This document shows positions 1-9,535 of a stretch of 24,328 nt of DNA, one piece after another. The notes under the pieces were generated by a model, which saw nothing but the letters and a program-made list of their open reading frames with translations, was not told the DNA's origin and did not search any database. The stretch is from contig JNEM01012705.1 in the NCBI GenBank assembly GCA_000697335.1, positions 1 to 24,328 of the forward strand, given 5' to 3'. A program made the position numbers and the translations under genes. Position 1 is the stretch's first letter; every line of letters starts with the position of its first letter. Origin of the DNA: Conidiobolus incongruus B7586 (taxonomy: Eukaryota > Entomophthoromycota > Entomophthoromycetes > Entomophthorales > Conidiobolaceae).

Positions 1-507
1 ATGTATAATCTTTTACTAAAACACAAATCAAGATGCTGGATTAAGCTAAATCAACCCCCTCCACAAATCCCTTTAAATAAACACTTTGTTAATAAGCAAA
101 TGTTAATTATTGCAATAGATTATAATGGTATATGCTATTCTTATTTAGTTCCTGAAGGAAAATCAATTAATAGTAAACTATATATTGCTTTTTTAAATAA
201 AAGTATTTCTAATTGGTGTTCTCAATATAATTTGAGAAGACCTATTATTTTGCATGATAATTGCAAAATACATAAATCTAAAGCTGTAAAAAACTTTCTA
301 ATTAAAAATAACTGGAAAAAACTACCACATCTAGTATATTCCCTTGATTATAACCCATGTGATTATAATTGCTTTAGGTAATTAAAAAACCAGCTTGCAA
401 GAAAGAAAATTTCTGCAGGAAAATTTAATTGGTTTGTGAAACATCAAATTTCAGTCCTTAATAAAAAGAACTGTTTTTTAGGTGTTAGAAGTTTGCTAAA
501 AGTATAG
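1..507 (+). mobile_element. mariner-type (DD34D) transposase, 5' part cut by window edge, decayed
   Basis: This is the catalytic half of a mariner transposase, which cuts and rejoins element ends at TA sites. Counting from base 1, the three acidic residues are D40 (context AIDYNG), D86 (HDN) and D121 (PCDY). There are 34 residues between the second and third, the DD34D spacing of mariner rather than the DD34E of Tc1. HDN and the YSxDxxPxDYxxF block match the family. An in-frame TAA at 379-381 interrupts the protein directly after the third D block. The same frame then continues as a mariner-like C-terminal tail (LKNQLARKK...) to a TAG at 505-507, so the copy is probably inactive. The N-terminal helix-turn-helix part would lie left of the window, and the ATG at base 1 is likely an internal methionine. 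I could not fix the 3' inverted repeat. Confidence 0.85.
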
Positions 508-931
508 CAAAAAGTTATTAATAATAAAAGAAACTATTAAATTTATATTATATATTTATTTTTATATATCATATATTCAAATGTTTATTTATTTTTAATC
601 ACAAAAAATTCCCATTATTAAAAATACAGAGTAATATTAAATTTAAGCATAATTAAATTAAATAATCAATTGTAAAAATTAATTTTTTAATTAAAAAAGT
701 AATTATATAATCTCTTTTTTATTTTATATATATTTGTTTATTCAAAACTAATAATATATTTGAAAAATCAAAAATTCAAAAATTTCCCATTTCTTCCAAT
801 TCAAAGTAAAAAATGGATGAGAATCCCATAATATATTAAATGATCAAATTTAAATTAACAAAAATATAAAAGAGGTCAAATAAATCAAAATAAATTTTGA
901 AAAGCTTAAAATTTAATAGAATAAATTAGTA
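508..931. other. intergenic, likely includes transposon 3' end
   Basis: AT-rich spacer between the mariner remnant and RPA34. The 3' terminal inverted repeat of the element should fall in the first 100 bases or so, but its partner is outside the window and it cannot be delimited. No gene is seen. Confidence 0.5.
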
Positions 932-1714
932 ATGAGAACTCAAATACCTAAAGGATTTTCAAGTTTTAAAAATAACCAAAATGAGATTTTTAATCTTGAA
1001 AATTTAAGTAGTAACAATAAAGAGTTGTGGTTGTTGAGAGTTCCTGAACAAGTATATCATTCTTACATATATGTGTGTGTATTGTGTTAATATCGTTTAT
1101 TTCTAGTTCGATTTAAATAAACTTGCCGGTCGAACTTTTAATATTGAAGATTTACAGGGTCCCATTCCCTCAATTGTCGATGACTTAAATGGACATAAAA
1201 TTATTGAAAGAATTTTCAAACCTCAGTCTCAGAATATGGAACTCGATCAGAATTTGGGGGAAGAAGCTGAACAATTGGCCTGTCTCTTACCCGTCTCCAA
1301 AGACAGTAACGAATTTGAGATTGGTGAATATTATTCATTATTACTTAATATTTAACTTATTAACGAATTATGTTTATAGTTGAGCAACCCTTTGATAGAA
1401 TATTTCATTTAGTCAGGAGTGTGGATATTCCTAATACTGATAAACTCGCACAGGATTTACTCAAAGAACCTTTTATTCCACCTCAGCAACCTCCTCAAAT
1501 TTACAGTGACTCCTCAAGTAAAAATTTATTGATAATATCAATTGGAGTAATGATTAACATCCTTATTTTAGGCAGTACCAAGTTGAATTACAATCAATCT
1601 AACGGCACTCCATCTAAGAAAGCTAAAAAAGACAATACTCAATTTCAAGAAGCCAGTACAGAATCAAAACCTAGACACTCTAAATCCAAGAAATCCAAAA
1701 AATCTAAACAATAG
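932..1714 (+). CDS. RPA34: RNA polymerase I subunit RPA34 (A34.5)
   Basis: Subunit of nuclear RNA polymerase I. In yeast it pairs with A49 as a TFIIF-like module for rRNA transcription. Exons are 932-1051, 1107-1323, 1380-1517 and 1572-1714, giving about 205 residues. The N-terminus has IPKGF, then ELWLLRVPEQFDLNKL, which lines up with yeast A34.5 (IPDGF ... VWLIKFPSNVDISKL). Later come a LLPVS strand and QPFDRIFHLVRSVDIP, matching the yeast QFDKVFSVSETAKIP segment. The tail is strongly lysine-rich (KKAKK, then KSKKSKKSKQ), as in the family. Intron 3 is 54 bases with no stop in frame, so its retention would add 18 mostly hydrophobic residues; the removed form fits the family better. The gene converges on the LSm-like gene. 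The identification rests on remembered family sequences. Confidence 0.85.
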
Positions 1715-1814
1715 AAGTATTTTATTCAACTCCAGTTATACAATATATATAATCGCTTAATATACATTGATTAGAAATCATTCCTTATTTTATTTCAATG
1801 TTCTTTTAATCTGT

Positions 1815-2198
1815 TTAATCTTCAATATGAAGCATAATAATATCATTCCATCTAATTACGCAGTGTCCATACTTGCCATCAGGTGTTGTTACTTGATTCA
1901 GCTTTAAGTATTGATTTAGTCTATCACTACCTTCCACTATACCTTTGATAACCACCCTATAAAATTAATGAGCAATTATTGAATATATCAGTGAATTAAA
2001 TTGTACTAATCATTCATTTCAACTTTCACACTAGGTTTTATTCTACATAATTTAATTGTTGATTTTTAAATTTTTTTATCCTTTGAATTCTAATAGTTGA
2101 TTCTTCAATTATATTAACTTGTTCATTAAAGATATTGCCGCTGTCCATTATTTTATTATTTTTATGATGTAATAACAATAATATTCATTTCCAATTTC
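1815..2198 (-). pseudogene. small Sm/LSm-like gene, exon model not closed
   Basis: Possible Sm-fold RNA-binding protein. The final exon (1815-1956) reads VVIKGIVEGSDRLNQYLKL, then KYGHCVIRWNDIIMLHIED and a stop. This resembles the Sm1/Sm2 pattern; KYGxxxIRxNDI recalls LSM6 or SmF. The preceding exon (2007-2042) gives IKPSVKVEMND, an Sm1-like strand in the right order. Joining the two through the only good GT-AG pair (intron 1957-2006) makes a TAG at the junction. Upstream exons are tentative: one route starts at an ATG near 2198 and uses two more introns, while the ATG at 2148 alone runs out of frame. It could be a decayed gene, a gene with unusual splicing, or a sequence error. The Sm assignment is by pattern only. 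Confidence 0.35.
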
Positions 2199-2841
2199 TT
2201 CTGCTTCACCATTCATGATTTAATTAAAATAATTTGATCCTTTTAGTTTACGGAATTATTCACAATGCTTTATTATAATATTAAAAATCATAAAATCTTG
2301 ACTGATTATTTATAAAATATGATCATATTAAAATGATAAAATATAATAAATTAAACTCCATAAAGCTACAAAAAGTGATAAAATACTATGCTAAACTATT
2401 ATTTTTTTCACAATAAAAATTCACTTGGTTGTCATTAGTCAATTAAAGAATAAAAAATATTAATTTTTTTAAACAAAACATAAATCTATAATTTTATATT
2501 TTAACAATCGTAATATTGATACAATTCAATATCTTTAATATTTTCAAATTTCAATTGATTGGATAATTTTCAAAATTATGTGTTTACATAATATGGTGTT
2601 CAAAGTTCAAAAGTAAAATAAATTAAATATATATTAATTTGGATAGCATAAATGCATTTTATATATTAGTTAATTATAATTCATTTATTAACTATTTTGA
2701 ATGATCAATATTTGCTAGTCAATATCATAATCAAAATGGAATAATAAAAAACAATTCCTAAATTAGGAAAGGATGATTGATTTTTCTTTCAAAATGATCC
2801 CATAAATTCAAATAAAGAACCTGAATTACACAAAATTATAA
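2199..2841. other. AT-rich intergenic region
   Basis: Divergent spacer between the LSm-like gene (-) and the CCA-adding enzyme gene (+). It should carry both promoters. I see no coding segment, RNA gene or repeat that can be supported. Confidence 0.5.
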
Positions 2842-5118
2842 ATGAATGTGAAAGAGAAGATCCAAAAATTCGAGATAATGAATCAATTTATCAAAAAACT
2901 TGATTCCAAATTATTAAAAGCATTTTACATTCAATCTAATATTAACAAAATTCAGCTAAAAAGAAGTTTATCCAGCTCTCCCAATAATTCACCTAAACCT
3001 AAGAGGATGGGGTCTTTAGAGCCTATTACTTTTAAAGGCATTCGTTTAAATGAAAAAGAAATCAAATTTTCTCAATTATTATTGAATATTGTAAAATTTA
3101 TCAATGAAAAAAATCCTAACGTTAAACCTCCTCAATTGAGATTTGCTGGTGGTTGGGTTAGAGATAAGGTATATCATTCCATTTTACAGAATGACACTTA
3201 TTAACAATATAATGTAGTTATTAGGTAAAGAGAGTGATGACATCGACGTAGCCATCGATTCAATGACAGGATACCAATTCGCTCAATATTTCAGTCAGTA
3301 CATGCTCCAGAATAAAATCATTCATAAAGCTTCCATTGGTAAAATTGCTTCCAACCCTGATAAATCCAAGCATTTAGAAACTGCAACCACTCATTACGAG
3401 GGCATGGCAATTGATTTCGTTCATTTAAGGAGTGAAACCTATAATACTGATAGTCGTATTCCTGAATCAGTTGTAAGTTTATCTCATTTTTTGTTTAAAT
3501 ATCTGCGTTAATTTGCTGTTTATAGCAATTCGGCACACCTTGGGAAGATGCATTACGTCGTGATATTACCATCAATGCACTATTCTACAATTTAAATACT
3601 GGTTTAGTAGAAGATTTCACTCATAAAGTATATTATTATAATATCATTCAATAATATGTTATATTAATTGAATTATTTATTAGGGATTAGAAGATTTAAA
3701 GGATAAAATCATCAGAACACCATTAGAGCCTAAAGAAACCTTTTTGGACGATCCTTTAAGAGTTTTGAGAGTGATTCGATTTGCTTCCAGATTTAATTTT
3801 ACCATTCTAAAACAGATTGAAAATACTATTCAATTGCCTGAGATTAAGGTAACAATATTGGAAATATATTCAAGCATCTCACACTAATTAAACTCGCAGG
3901 ATGCTTTGGTTCAAAAAATTAGTAAAGAGAGAGTTTGTACAGAATTGACTAAAATGTTAAAAGGTAATATATTCAACAATATATTAGCAGACTATAATAT
4001 TAATCCAAATAATTTAGGTCCCAACCCGTTAATTGCCCTCGAATCATTATATAAATTAGGATTATATCCTCGTTTATTTGACCCTTCTACAATTAATCTC
4101 CCAAGTGATGCCAATATCCAACCCTACACTTATGCTATCAATGCTTCCCGTCTTGCTTATTGGTAAATAGTATAATTATTTAATCAAAGCTTTCATTTTA
4201 ATAATATACCTTGTAGGCTGATCAACAGCTCTCAATATAAAGGACCTAACAATATTTTCGATGGTTTCCAACTTCCTATGAGTTTAATGGAGCCTCATTA
4301 TAACCTATTTCATGAAAATATTTTAGAAATCTTATTGGGCTCCTATTTGTTACCTTTTGATCGTATTAGCGTTCAAATTCCTAAAAAAGCCAAATCAACT
4401 CCTTTGGTTAGTATGCTTTGTATTAATAGTCTAAAGGTATTATAATATATTATATTTTAATGATGTTACTAATAAAGTATTTAGATTACCAATCAGGTTA
4501 TTGATACTATCCATACATTTTCCAATGGCTCTCTCATTTTGGACCAAGTGAGATATTTACATGGCTCCATTTTGGATAGAGTGAAACTTGGCAACTTTAT
4601 TTTTCAAACTAAGAAACTTTGGCCAGCTGTCATTCTTTATGACGTTATCTATAAATTAACTCCATTAATCAATGATACAGAGGTTTTAGATAAAAGTATT
4701 ATTTAACCAACGATTAAAAGTAAATTTAATAATAATTTTTTTCGTTATAGATAAGTTTCAATCAATTTTGGATGATTATACTAAGACTATGCAATATATC
4801 CATGACGAAAACCTTGGAATGAGTTATAGCATTCCTTTACCATTATCAGTAAGTTCAGTAATCACATTTATTAATTCATTGACTTATGTCGATTAGGGTA
4901 AAGATATCTCCAAGCTTCTTAACATCAAACCAGGTAAAATTATCGGTCATATTAATCAAAGTGTCCGAGATTGGTGTCTTTTGAATCCCGATGGTACCAA
5001 AGCCGAATGCGAGCAATGGATAGTACAAAAGTACAGCAATCCAGAAGAGATGGATCGTTTGAAAAAGTTAGTCATGTTAGAATATGAGGCATTAACCCAG
5101 CAAAAAAAACAAAATTAA
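2842..5118 (+). CDS. CCA1: CCA-adding enzyme (tRNA nucleotidyltransferase)
   Basis: Adds the 3' CCA end to tRNAs without a template; in fungi one gene usually serves nucleus, cytosol and mitochondria. Nine exons give about 620 residues: 2842-3168, 3218-3472, 3526-3627, 3684-3848, 3900-4162, 4217-4436, 4485-4695, 4751-4848 and 4897-5118. All phases agree. Visible motifs are GGWVRDK at residues 103-109, the metal-binding DID (D117, D119), FGTPWEDALRRD around 196-207, and the nucleotide-choosing DDPLR block around 250-254. The rest is the helical body and tail of class II enzymes. The first 35 or so residues are basic with hydrophobic faces and could be a mitochondrial presequence; a second Met at residue 13 could give a shorter form. 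The exon 2 donor is ambiguous: GTAAGT at 3473 adds one residue compared with GTTGTA at 3470. Confidence 0.95.
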
Positions 5119-5438
5119 CCTAATTTTAGAATATATTAATTTTCATATTATGAACATCTTTTGAATTTTTGTAATAAATTTGTCAATTACTAATCATTTC
5201 AATTTAATTTTAAAATTAATACTAGTTTTGATTTGATTTTTCTATTGTTTTTATATATTGCAAATAAATTTAATACCTTATTTCAACTACTTAATAATAT
5301 GATAAAACAGATTTAATATGATTGATTTTACAATCAAAGAGTTTTATGTCCCACAAGTTTTATGATCTTTTTGGATATTTGATATTTTTGTTTGTAATCC
5401 GATATTAATTTGACAAATATATTGAAGAATTGAGCATA
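5119..5438. other. AT-rich intergenic region
   Basis: Spacer between the CCA-adding enzyme and SET-domain genes, which lie in tandem. It presumably holds the 3' end of one and the promoter of the other. No further feature is seen. Confidence 0.5.
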
Positions 5439-6749
5439 ATGAATGAAAAATCTAATAAATTAATTAGCTGGTTTAAGGAAAATGGAGGAATATTTAATAA
5501 TATCAAAATAGTATATACTGAAGAAATGGGATATGACTGCCAATTAGATCAATCTGATCAACCCTTTGAGCTGACAATACCTCCATCTTTAATCTTGAGT
5601 AGTCGAAAGTGTATTGAATCTAATGATTCCAAATGGAAATATTGGCTGGAAATGATTGGTGATCAGTTTGATCATGTTGAAACTATCCCTAGTAAATTGA
5701 TTCTAAAGTTATTCATCATCTACCATAAATTATATCAAGGCAACACTGAAACATCGGCCTGGGATACCTATATTGATATGTTACCCACACAATTTAATTC
5801 ACCAATTTGCTGGCCTGAAGAAAAGCAAAAGGCATTGGAAGGCACATCACTCCATATTCCATTAATGTCTCAAAAGAACAACTTACGTCAACAATACTCT
5901 ATGATTCAGCAATTAGATGATCAGATAACCTGGGAATTGTGGATTTGGAGTGGTTGCATTGTGAATTCCCGTGTATTCGAAATTCCTGTAAATAAAGATG
6001 AAACTGAATTTGCATTAGTTCCAATGCTGGACCTTCTGAATCACGAAGAAACCCCTAACTGCTTCTGGGAGCCCGAATTCACCACAATTGACTTTAATCA
6101 ATCATGCCAATTACCAAGTATTCGCGTATATCCTAAGGAAGATCTATTCTCTAGTAACACCAGGCAAGGCTTCCCAATTCGTCTCACTTTCAGCTACGGT
6201 TCCAAAGAAATTGATAGCTGGATATTTTCACATGGATTCATTCCAAATAACATAGCACCAGCAACTTCCATCATGCTACCCAATATTCTCTTACTATCGC
6301 CGTCCTCATTTGAACAAGATGTGCTTCGTGAGATGAAAGCGCATTTATTACAATTGAACGAACTGCCACTCGTGATGCGGTACCCTCTCACCTCTAGTTT
6401 ATTCAATAACATCGATATATTGGGCCAGGCTTACATCACTCAATTAAGCATTGAAGATGGATTTAATATTAATGAAGAAGGCCAACTCTGCCAATCTAAT
6501 AATTCAGACCAACCCATCTTGGATTTAAATGAAATCTACGAATTATTATTAAGAGAGAACTTAGAGAAAAAATATAGACACAAATTTTTAAAACAATTGA
6601 GCAATATAATTAAAAATAATGTTCAAACTATTCAGTCCAATATCACTAGTTATAGCTCTGATGAATTTTTAAACAGGATTTTAAACAATCAAATGAATTC
6701 TTTTTATCAACTAATTGATTTAATTGATACAGAACTAAATAACGAATAA
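5439..6749 (+). CDS. SET-domain protein lysine methyltransferase (SETD3/Efm1-type)
   Basis: Predicted S-adenosylmethionine-dependent methyltransferase of the split-SET group (Rubisco LSMT, SETD3, SETD6, and yeast Rkm and Efm1), which modify non-histone targets such as ribosomal proteins and elongation factor. The protein has 436 residues from the ATG at 5439. Motifs are SRVFEIP, then MLDLLNHEETPNC with N201-H202 (the SAM-binding NH), and LTFSYGSKE with the catalytic Tyr at 253, followed by DSWIFSHGFIP. A long helical C-terminal part follows, as in the Rubisco-LSMT substrate-binding domain. The region before the NH motif carries the usual inserted helical segment. There is no intron, unlike the well-resolved neighbours. 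The exact target cannot be read from the sequence; Efm1-like is one guess. The stop is 33 bases from the EMC2 stop on the other strand. Confidence 0.85.
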   Translation: MNEKSNKLISWFKENGGIFNNIKIVYTEEMGYDCQLDQSDQPFELTIPPSLILSSRKCIESNDSKWKYWLEMIGDQFDHVETIPSKLILKLFIIYHKLYQGNTETSAWDTYIDMLPTQFNSPICWPEEKQKALEGTSLHIPLMSQKNNLRQQYSMIQQLDDQITWELWIWSGCIVNSRVFEIPVNKDETEFALVPMLDLLNHEETPNCFWEPEFTTIDFNQSCQLPSIRVYPKEDLFSSNTRQGFPIRLTFSYGSKEIDSWIFSHGFIPNNIAPATSIMLPNILLLSPSSFEQDVLREMKAHLLQLNELPLVMRYPLTSSLFNNIDILGQAYITQLSIEDGFNINEEGQLCQSNNSDQPILDLNEIYELLLRENLEKKYRHKFLKQLSNIIKNNVQTIQSNITSYSSDEFLNRILNNQMNSFYQLIDLIDTELNNE

Positions 6750-6782
6750 ATGAATAGTTATCAAATATATTATTTATTAATA

Positions 6783-7883
6783 TTATGAGTTATAAGATAA
6801 AAATTGTTTCAAAACAGTATTCAATTTTTCGTGAGTGTCTTTGTACCACTTCAATAATTGTTCCGTTGCCATCAGTTCTAACTTCTGTAATGTTTCTTTA
6901 GATTGATTGGGATCGTTAAACTGGTTTTGATTTAATAAATGTTTAGAACACTATAATTATCAATATTAATAAAAATTTATATTATATCTTGTGAATTTAC
7001 CAATTTGATACCATAAAAGGCTCTGATGTTGTCGGGTTGAAGTTCTAAAACTCTACAATATTCTTTCAAACTCATACTGTATTTATCTAATGTGTATAAT
7101 ATCTAATTTAATGAGCAAATTATTATCATTAAATAACAAGATAGAATATGATAAATTTACTTCAGCATATTTCAAGTGATAGATAGGTTGATTGGGATCT
7201 AATAATATTAATTCCTCAACGCAGAAAGCAGCTTGCGAGTACATGCACTTTGAGAGATAGAGATTACTGAGCTCCAACCAGCCTTGAGGATCTTGATAGT
7301 GAATATCCAAATACATGGAGAGTGCTTTAATCGCATCTGGAATATTTCCTTGACTTTTGAAGATTGCAATCTGTCTTTTTAAAGAAGGCTAAATCATTTA
7401 ATAAATAAAAATGTTGAATATCATAAATAGGAAATATACATTACCAAATGAGTTTCCAATCCCACTAAATTTTCAGCATAAATAGTATTAGCTTCTTCAA
7501 ATCGACTCTCAGACTCTAACCAAATTCCCTTTAATCTCTTCATTCTTAAAGAATTGGGAAATTTTACGCTTAATTTGTCTAAGCAAGTCTAAAATATAAA
7601 ATGAATTAAATATCAATAATAAATATTATTAAATTACTTTAGCTAATTCCCTATCACCAATATCTAAACTTGATAAAAATATCAATTCTAAAGCTTCCCA
7701 TTCTTTTTAAAATATATCAGCATTAATTTTGTTTATGTATAATATATTACCTAAATCTCCCAGCTGATTAAAACTTTTATATTGATTTAAAAACTTATAG
7801 CTCAAGTTAACAACTTTTACAGAATTTTTCTCCTGATTTTTAATATATTGGATTAATTGATCTTTAAAATTTGCGAACTCCAT
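6783..7883 (-). CDS. EMC2: ER membrane protein complex subunit 2 (TPR protein)
   Basis: Cytosolic TPR scaffold of the ER membrane complex, which inserts tail-anchored and multipass proteins. Six exons in transcript order are 7883-7751, 7702-7638, 7588-7445, 7388-7161, 7102-7001 and 6950-6783. They give about 279 residues against 297 in human. The strongest match is the segment GWLELSNLYLSKCMYSQAAFCVEELILLDP, close to [30 protein letters not shown] of human EMC2, followed by YAE. Upstream, FPNSLRMKRLKGIWLE matches FPGSHRVKRLTGMRFE, and an IAIFKSQG stretch matches the human IAIRKAQG. The start is uncertain: an in-frame ATG at 7916 would add 11 residues, and I chose 7883 (MEFANF). All introns are 48-58 bases. 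Confidence 0.93.
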
Positions 7884-7940
7884 AATGATAACTTTATTTA
7901 TGCTTGAATGATTCAAATATGATCATAAATAAGGGACGCT

Positions 7941-7986
7941 CATAATTTATCAATTTAAATCAATTAATTGATAATTTATAATTATG
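7941..7986. repeat. imperfect AT-rich inverted repeat
   Basis: The segment starts CATAATTTATCAATT and ends with AATTGATAATTT plus a tail to ATTATG. The arms TTATCAAT and ATTGATAA are exact and the outer parts pair with a small offset. It lies between the EMC2 start and the GC-rich island. It may be a cruciform, a promoter element or chance in such AT-rich DNA. Confidence 0.35.
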
Positions 7987-8020
7987 GGAGTAAATTTTAA
8001 GAGGAGGGTAACATAAAATA

Positions 8021-8353
8021 CTGCAAGTCTTCTGGAAAGTAGTCTTGCGATAAAGATCACGTGAGCTCGATGAAACCGGCCAAAGACAGCTAACTAGATA
8101 CTTTAGAGGAGTTTTATTAAAATATCAAGGTGTAGGGCTTGGCCCTGATCAAAGTGATCGCTCAGCAAATGTCTGTCCAGTGACTATTTTATAGTGTAGT
8201 TGATCCTTGGCCAATGTGTTGAGGCTCTATCCTCTACTATAGTCTGGAATTTTCCATTGTGCAAGGGTTGTTCCTGATATTTGTGAGTGGATTACATCTG
8301 GAATCTTGAAGGACGGTTAAAATAGAAAGGCGAGCTGACCTCCCGATCCGCAA
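8021..8353. ncRNA. candidate structured non-coding RNA, family unassigned
   Basis: An island of about 42% GC (126 of 300 bases in 8041-8340, counted by hand) in DNA of about 20-25% GC. No reading frame runs through it. Its ends pair in four collinear blocks: TTGCG 8045-8049 with CGCAA 8349-8353; GATC 8055-8058 with GATC 8345-8348; GTGAGCTCG 8061-8069 with CGAGCTGAC 8331-8339 (one mismatch); and AACCG 8074-8078 with CGGTT 8314-8318. Inside are local hairpins: AGGGC/GCCCT then GATCA/TGATC (about 8134-8158), ACTAT/ATAGT, GAGG/CCTC and TGGAA/TTCCA. A length of about 340 with closed ends would suit RNase P, RNase MRP or SRP RNA, but I could not confirm the invariant motifs of any. Both strands fit: the minus strand has a TATA-like run (8369-8377) before one end and TTTT (8015-8018) after the other, which is weak evidence here. 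Confidence 0.55.
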
Positions 8354-8364
8354 CAATACAATTA

Positions 8365-9535
8365 TCAATATATAAATCAATTATACTGACTCTAATTGAT
8401 CTTTTAAAATTATTTGTAAAGTAGAATCAATTAATTCGTATAACCCCTCTACAATAAATATTAATTTATTAATACATGATTTAATGTTTATATTGATAAT
8501 AATGTAACTTACTAGTAATTTCAATCTTTTTAAATACTTTTCATTGGATTTAATATTTGTTCACTTAAATATTGGAATACAAAAAACTATTCAGAAAAAT
8601 ATTAGCATTTACTATTTTAGATTTAGATGAATTAATTTTGGGATTTGTGAATATTCAATTAAACGAATATATAATTTCAATAACATTCTTTTTATGAAGA
8701 TATTTTATATATTAATTTCAAATTCTCAAATTTATAAATATAATGGAATGCAAGTCTTAACAATTGTACATTCTTTATTGTGTTATTAAAATATCTAGTT
8801 AATATTGCTTGAAAATTATTCTATAATATTAATATTTTACAAAATTGCAACTTATCTTTTTAGTGATTATTCAGTGATCAAGAATTCAGTATAAATAATT
8901 TTTATTTGTGAATATTCAATAATTGCTTTGTTTATAACTTAAATCATTTTTTAATATTAAATCTGAGAATTGATTAAATAGATTTTATTCAAAATTGGTT
9001 GATATTTAATAAATCTTCAAATCAATTATGTTAAAAAACTATAATGATTCATCGGTTAATTCAAAAAATTACATACACAAATCTTATTTCTTAATTTAAG
9101 CACTATTAATCTTAATTATTAATATTTTAAATTTCAAATTTATTATCAATAGATTTTTGAATATATATTTATAATTTCAACTTGAATCAGTTGATGATTG
9201 ATATGTTGATAAATTAACTGTATTGTGAAATTATAAAAATTTTATTTATTGAATGAGACTATTTAGATATAAATATATATATGCGTAATCAAATATTTAT
9301 ACTAAAAATAGTGGTTAATTGAACATAATGAATTCTTTAATGATCATATGAATCAACTAAATTGAGATGAATTGACATTAAATGGATGGCTTATTCTCAT
9401 ATGATAGAAAATTACCCAATCTGGTATGATACATTATCCTGATTAAAATATAAATTCATCTCATCTGTCAATTCCTAACTTTTTAAATCATTTATCATTT
9501 TTAAATAATTCAATATAATCAATTAGTTTTAAAAT
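8365..9535. other. AT-rich intergenic region
   Basis: About 1.2 kb between the structured-RNA candidate and PEX19. I see no exon-like segment, tRNA or repeat. It presumably holds the PEX19 promoter in its right part. Confidence 0.5.

Noticed and set aside
1189-1383. Open frame overlapping RPA34 exon 2 and its intron
   Set aside because: It is out of frame with the conserved RPA34 exons and runs across a good intron.
5430-5438. Three extra codons upstream of the SET gene start, with TTG as initiator
   Set aside because: TTG is not a normal eukaryotic start; the next in-frame ATG at 5439 gives a sensible protein.
6194-6412. Minus-strand open frame inside the SET gene
   Set aside because: It lies wholly antisense to a conserved protein domain and has no recognisable content.
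8021-8353. Specific assignment of the island to U1, U4, SRP, RNase P or MRP RNA
   Set aside because: Short lookalikes exist (a CCATTGTGCA word, an ACAGACA word on the minus strand, GATCACG), but no 5' splice-site complement, GNAR-loop motif or paired CR-I/CR-V could be shown.
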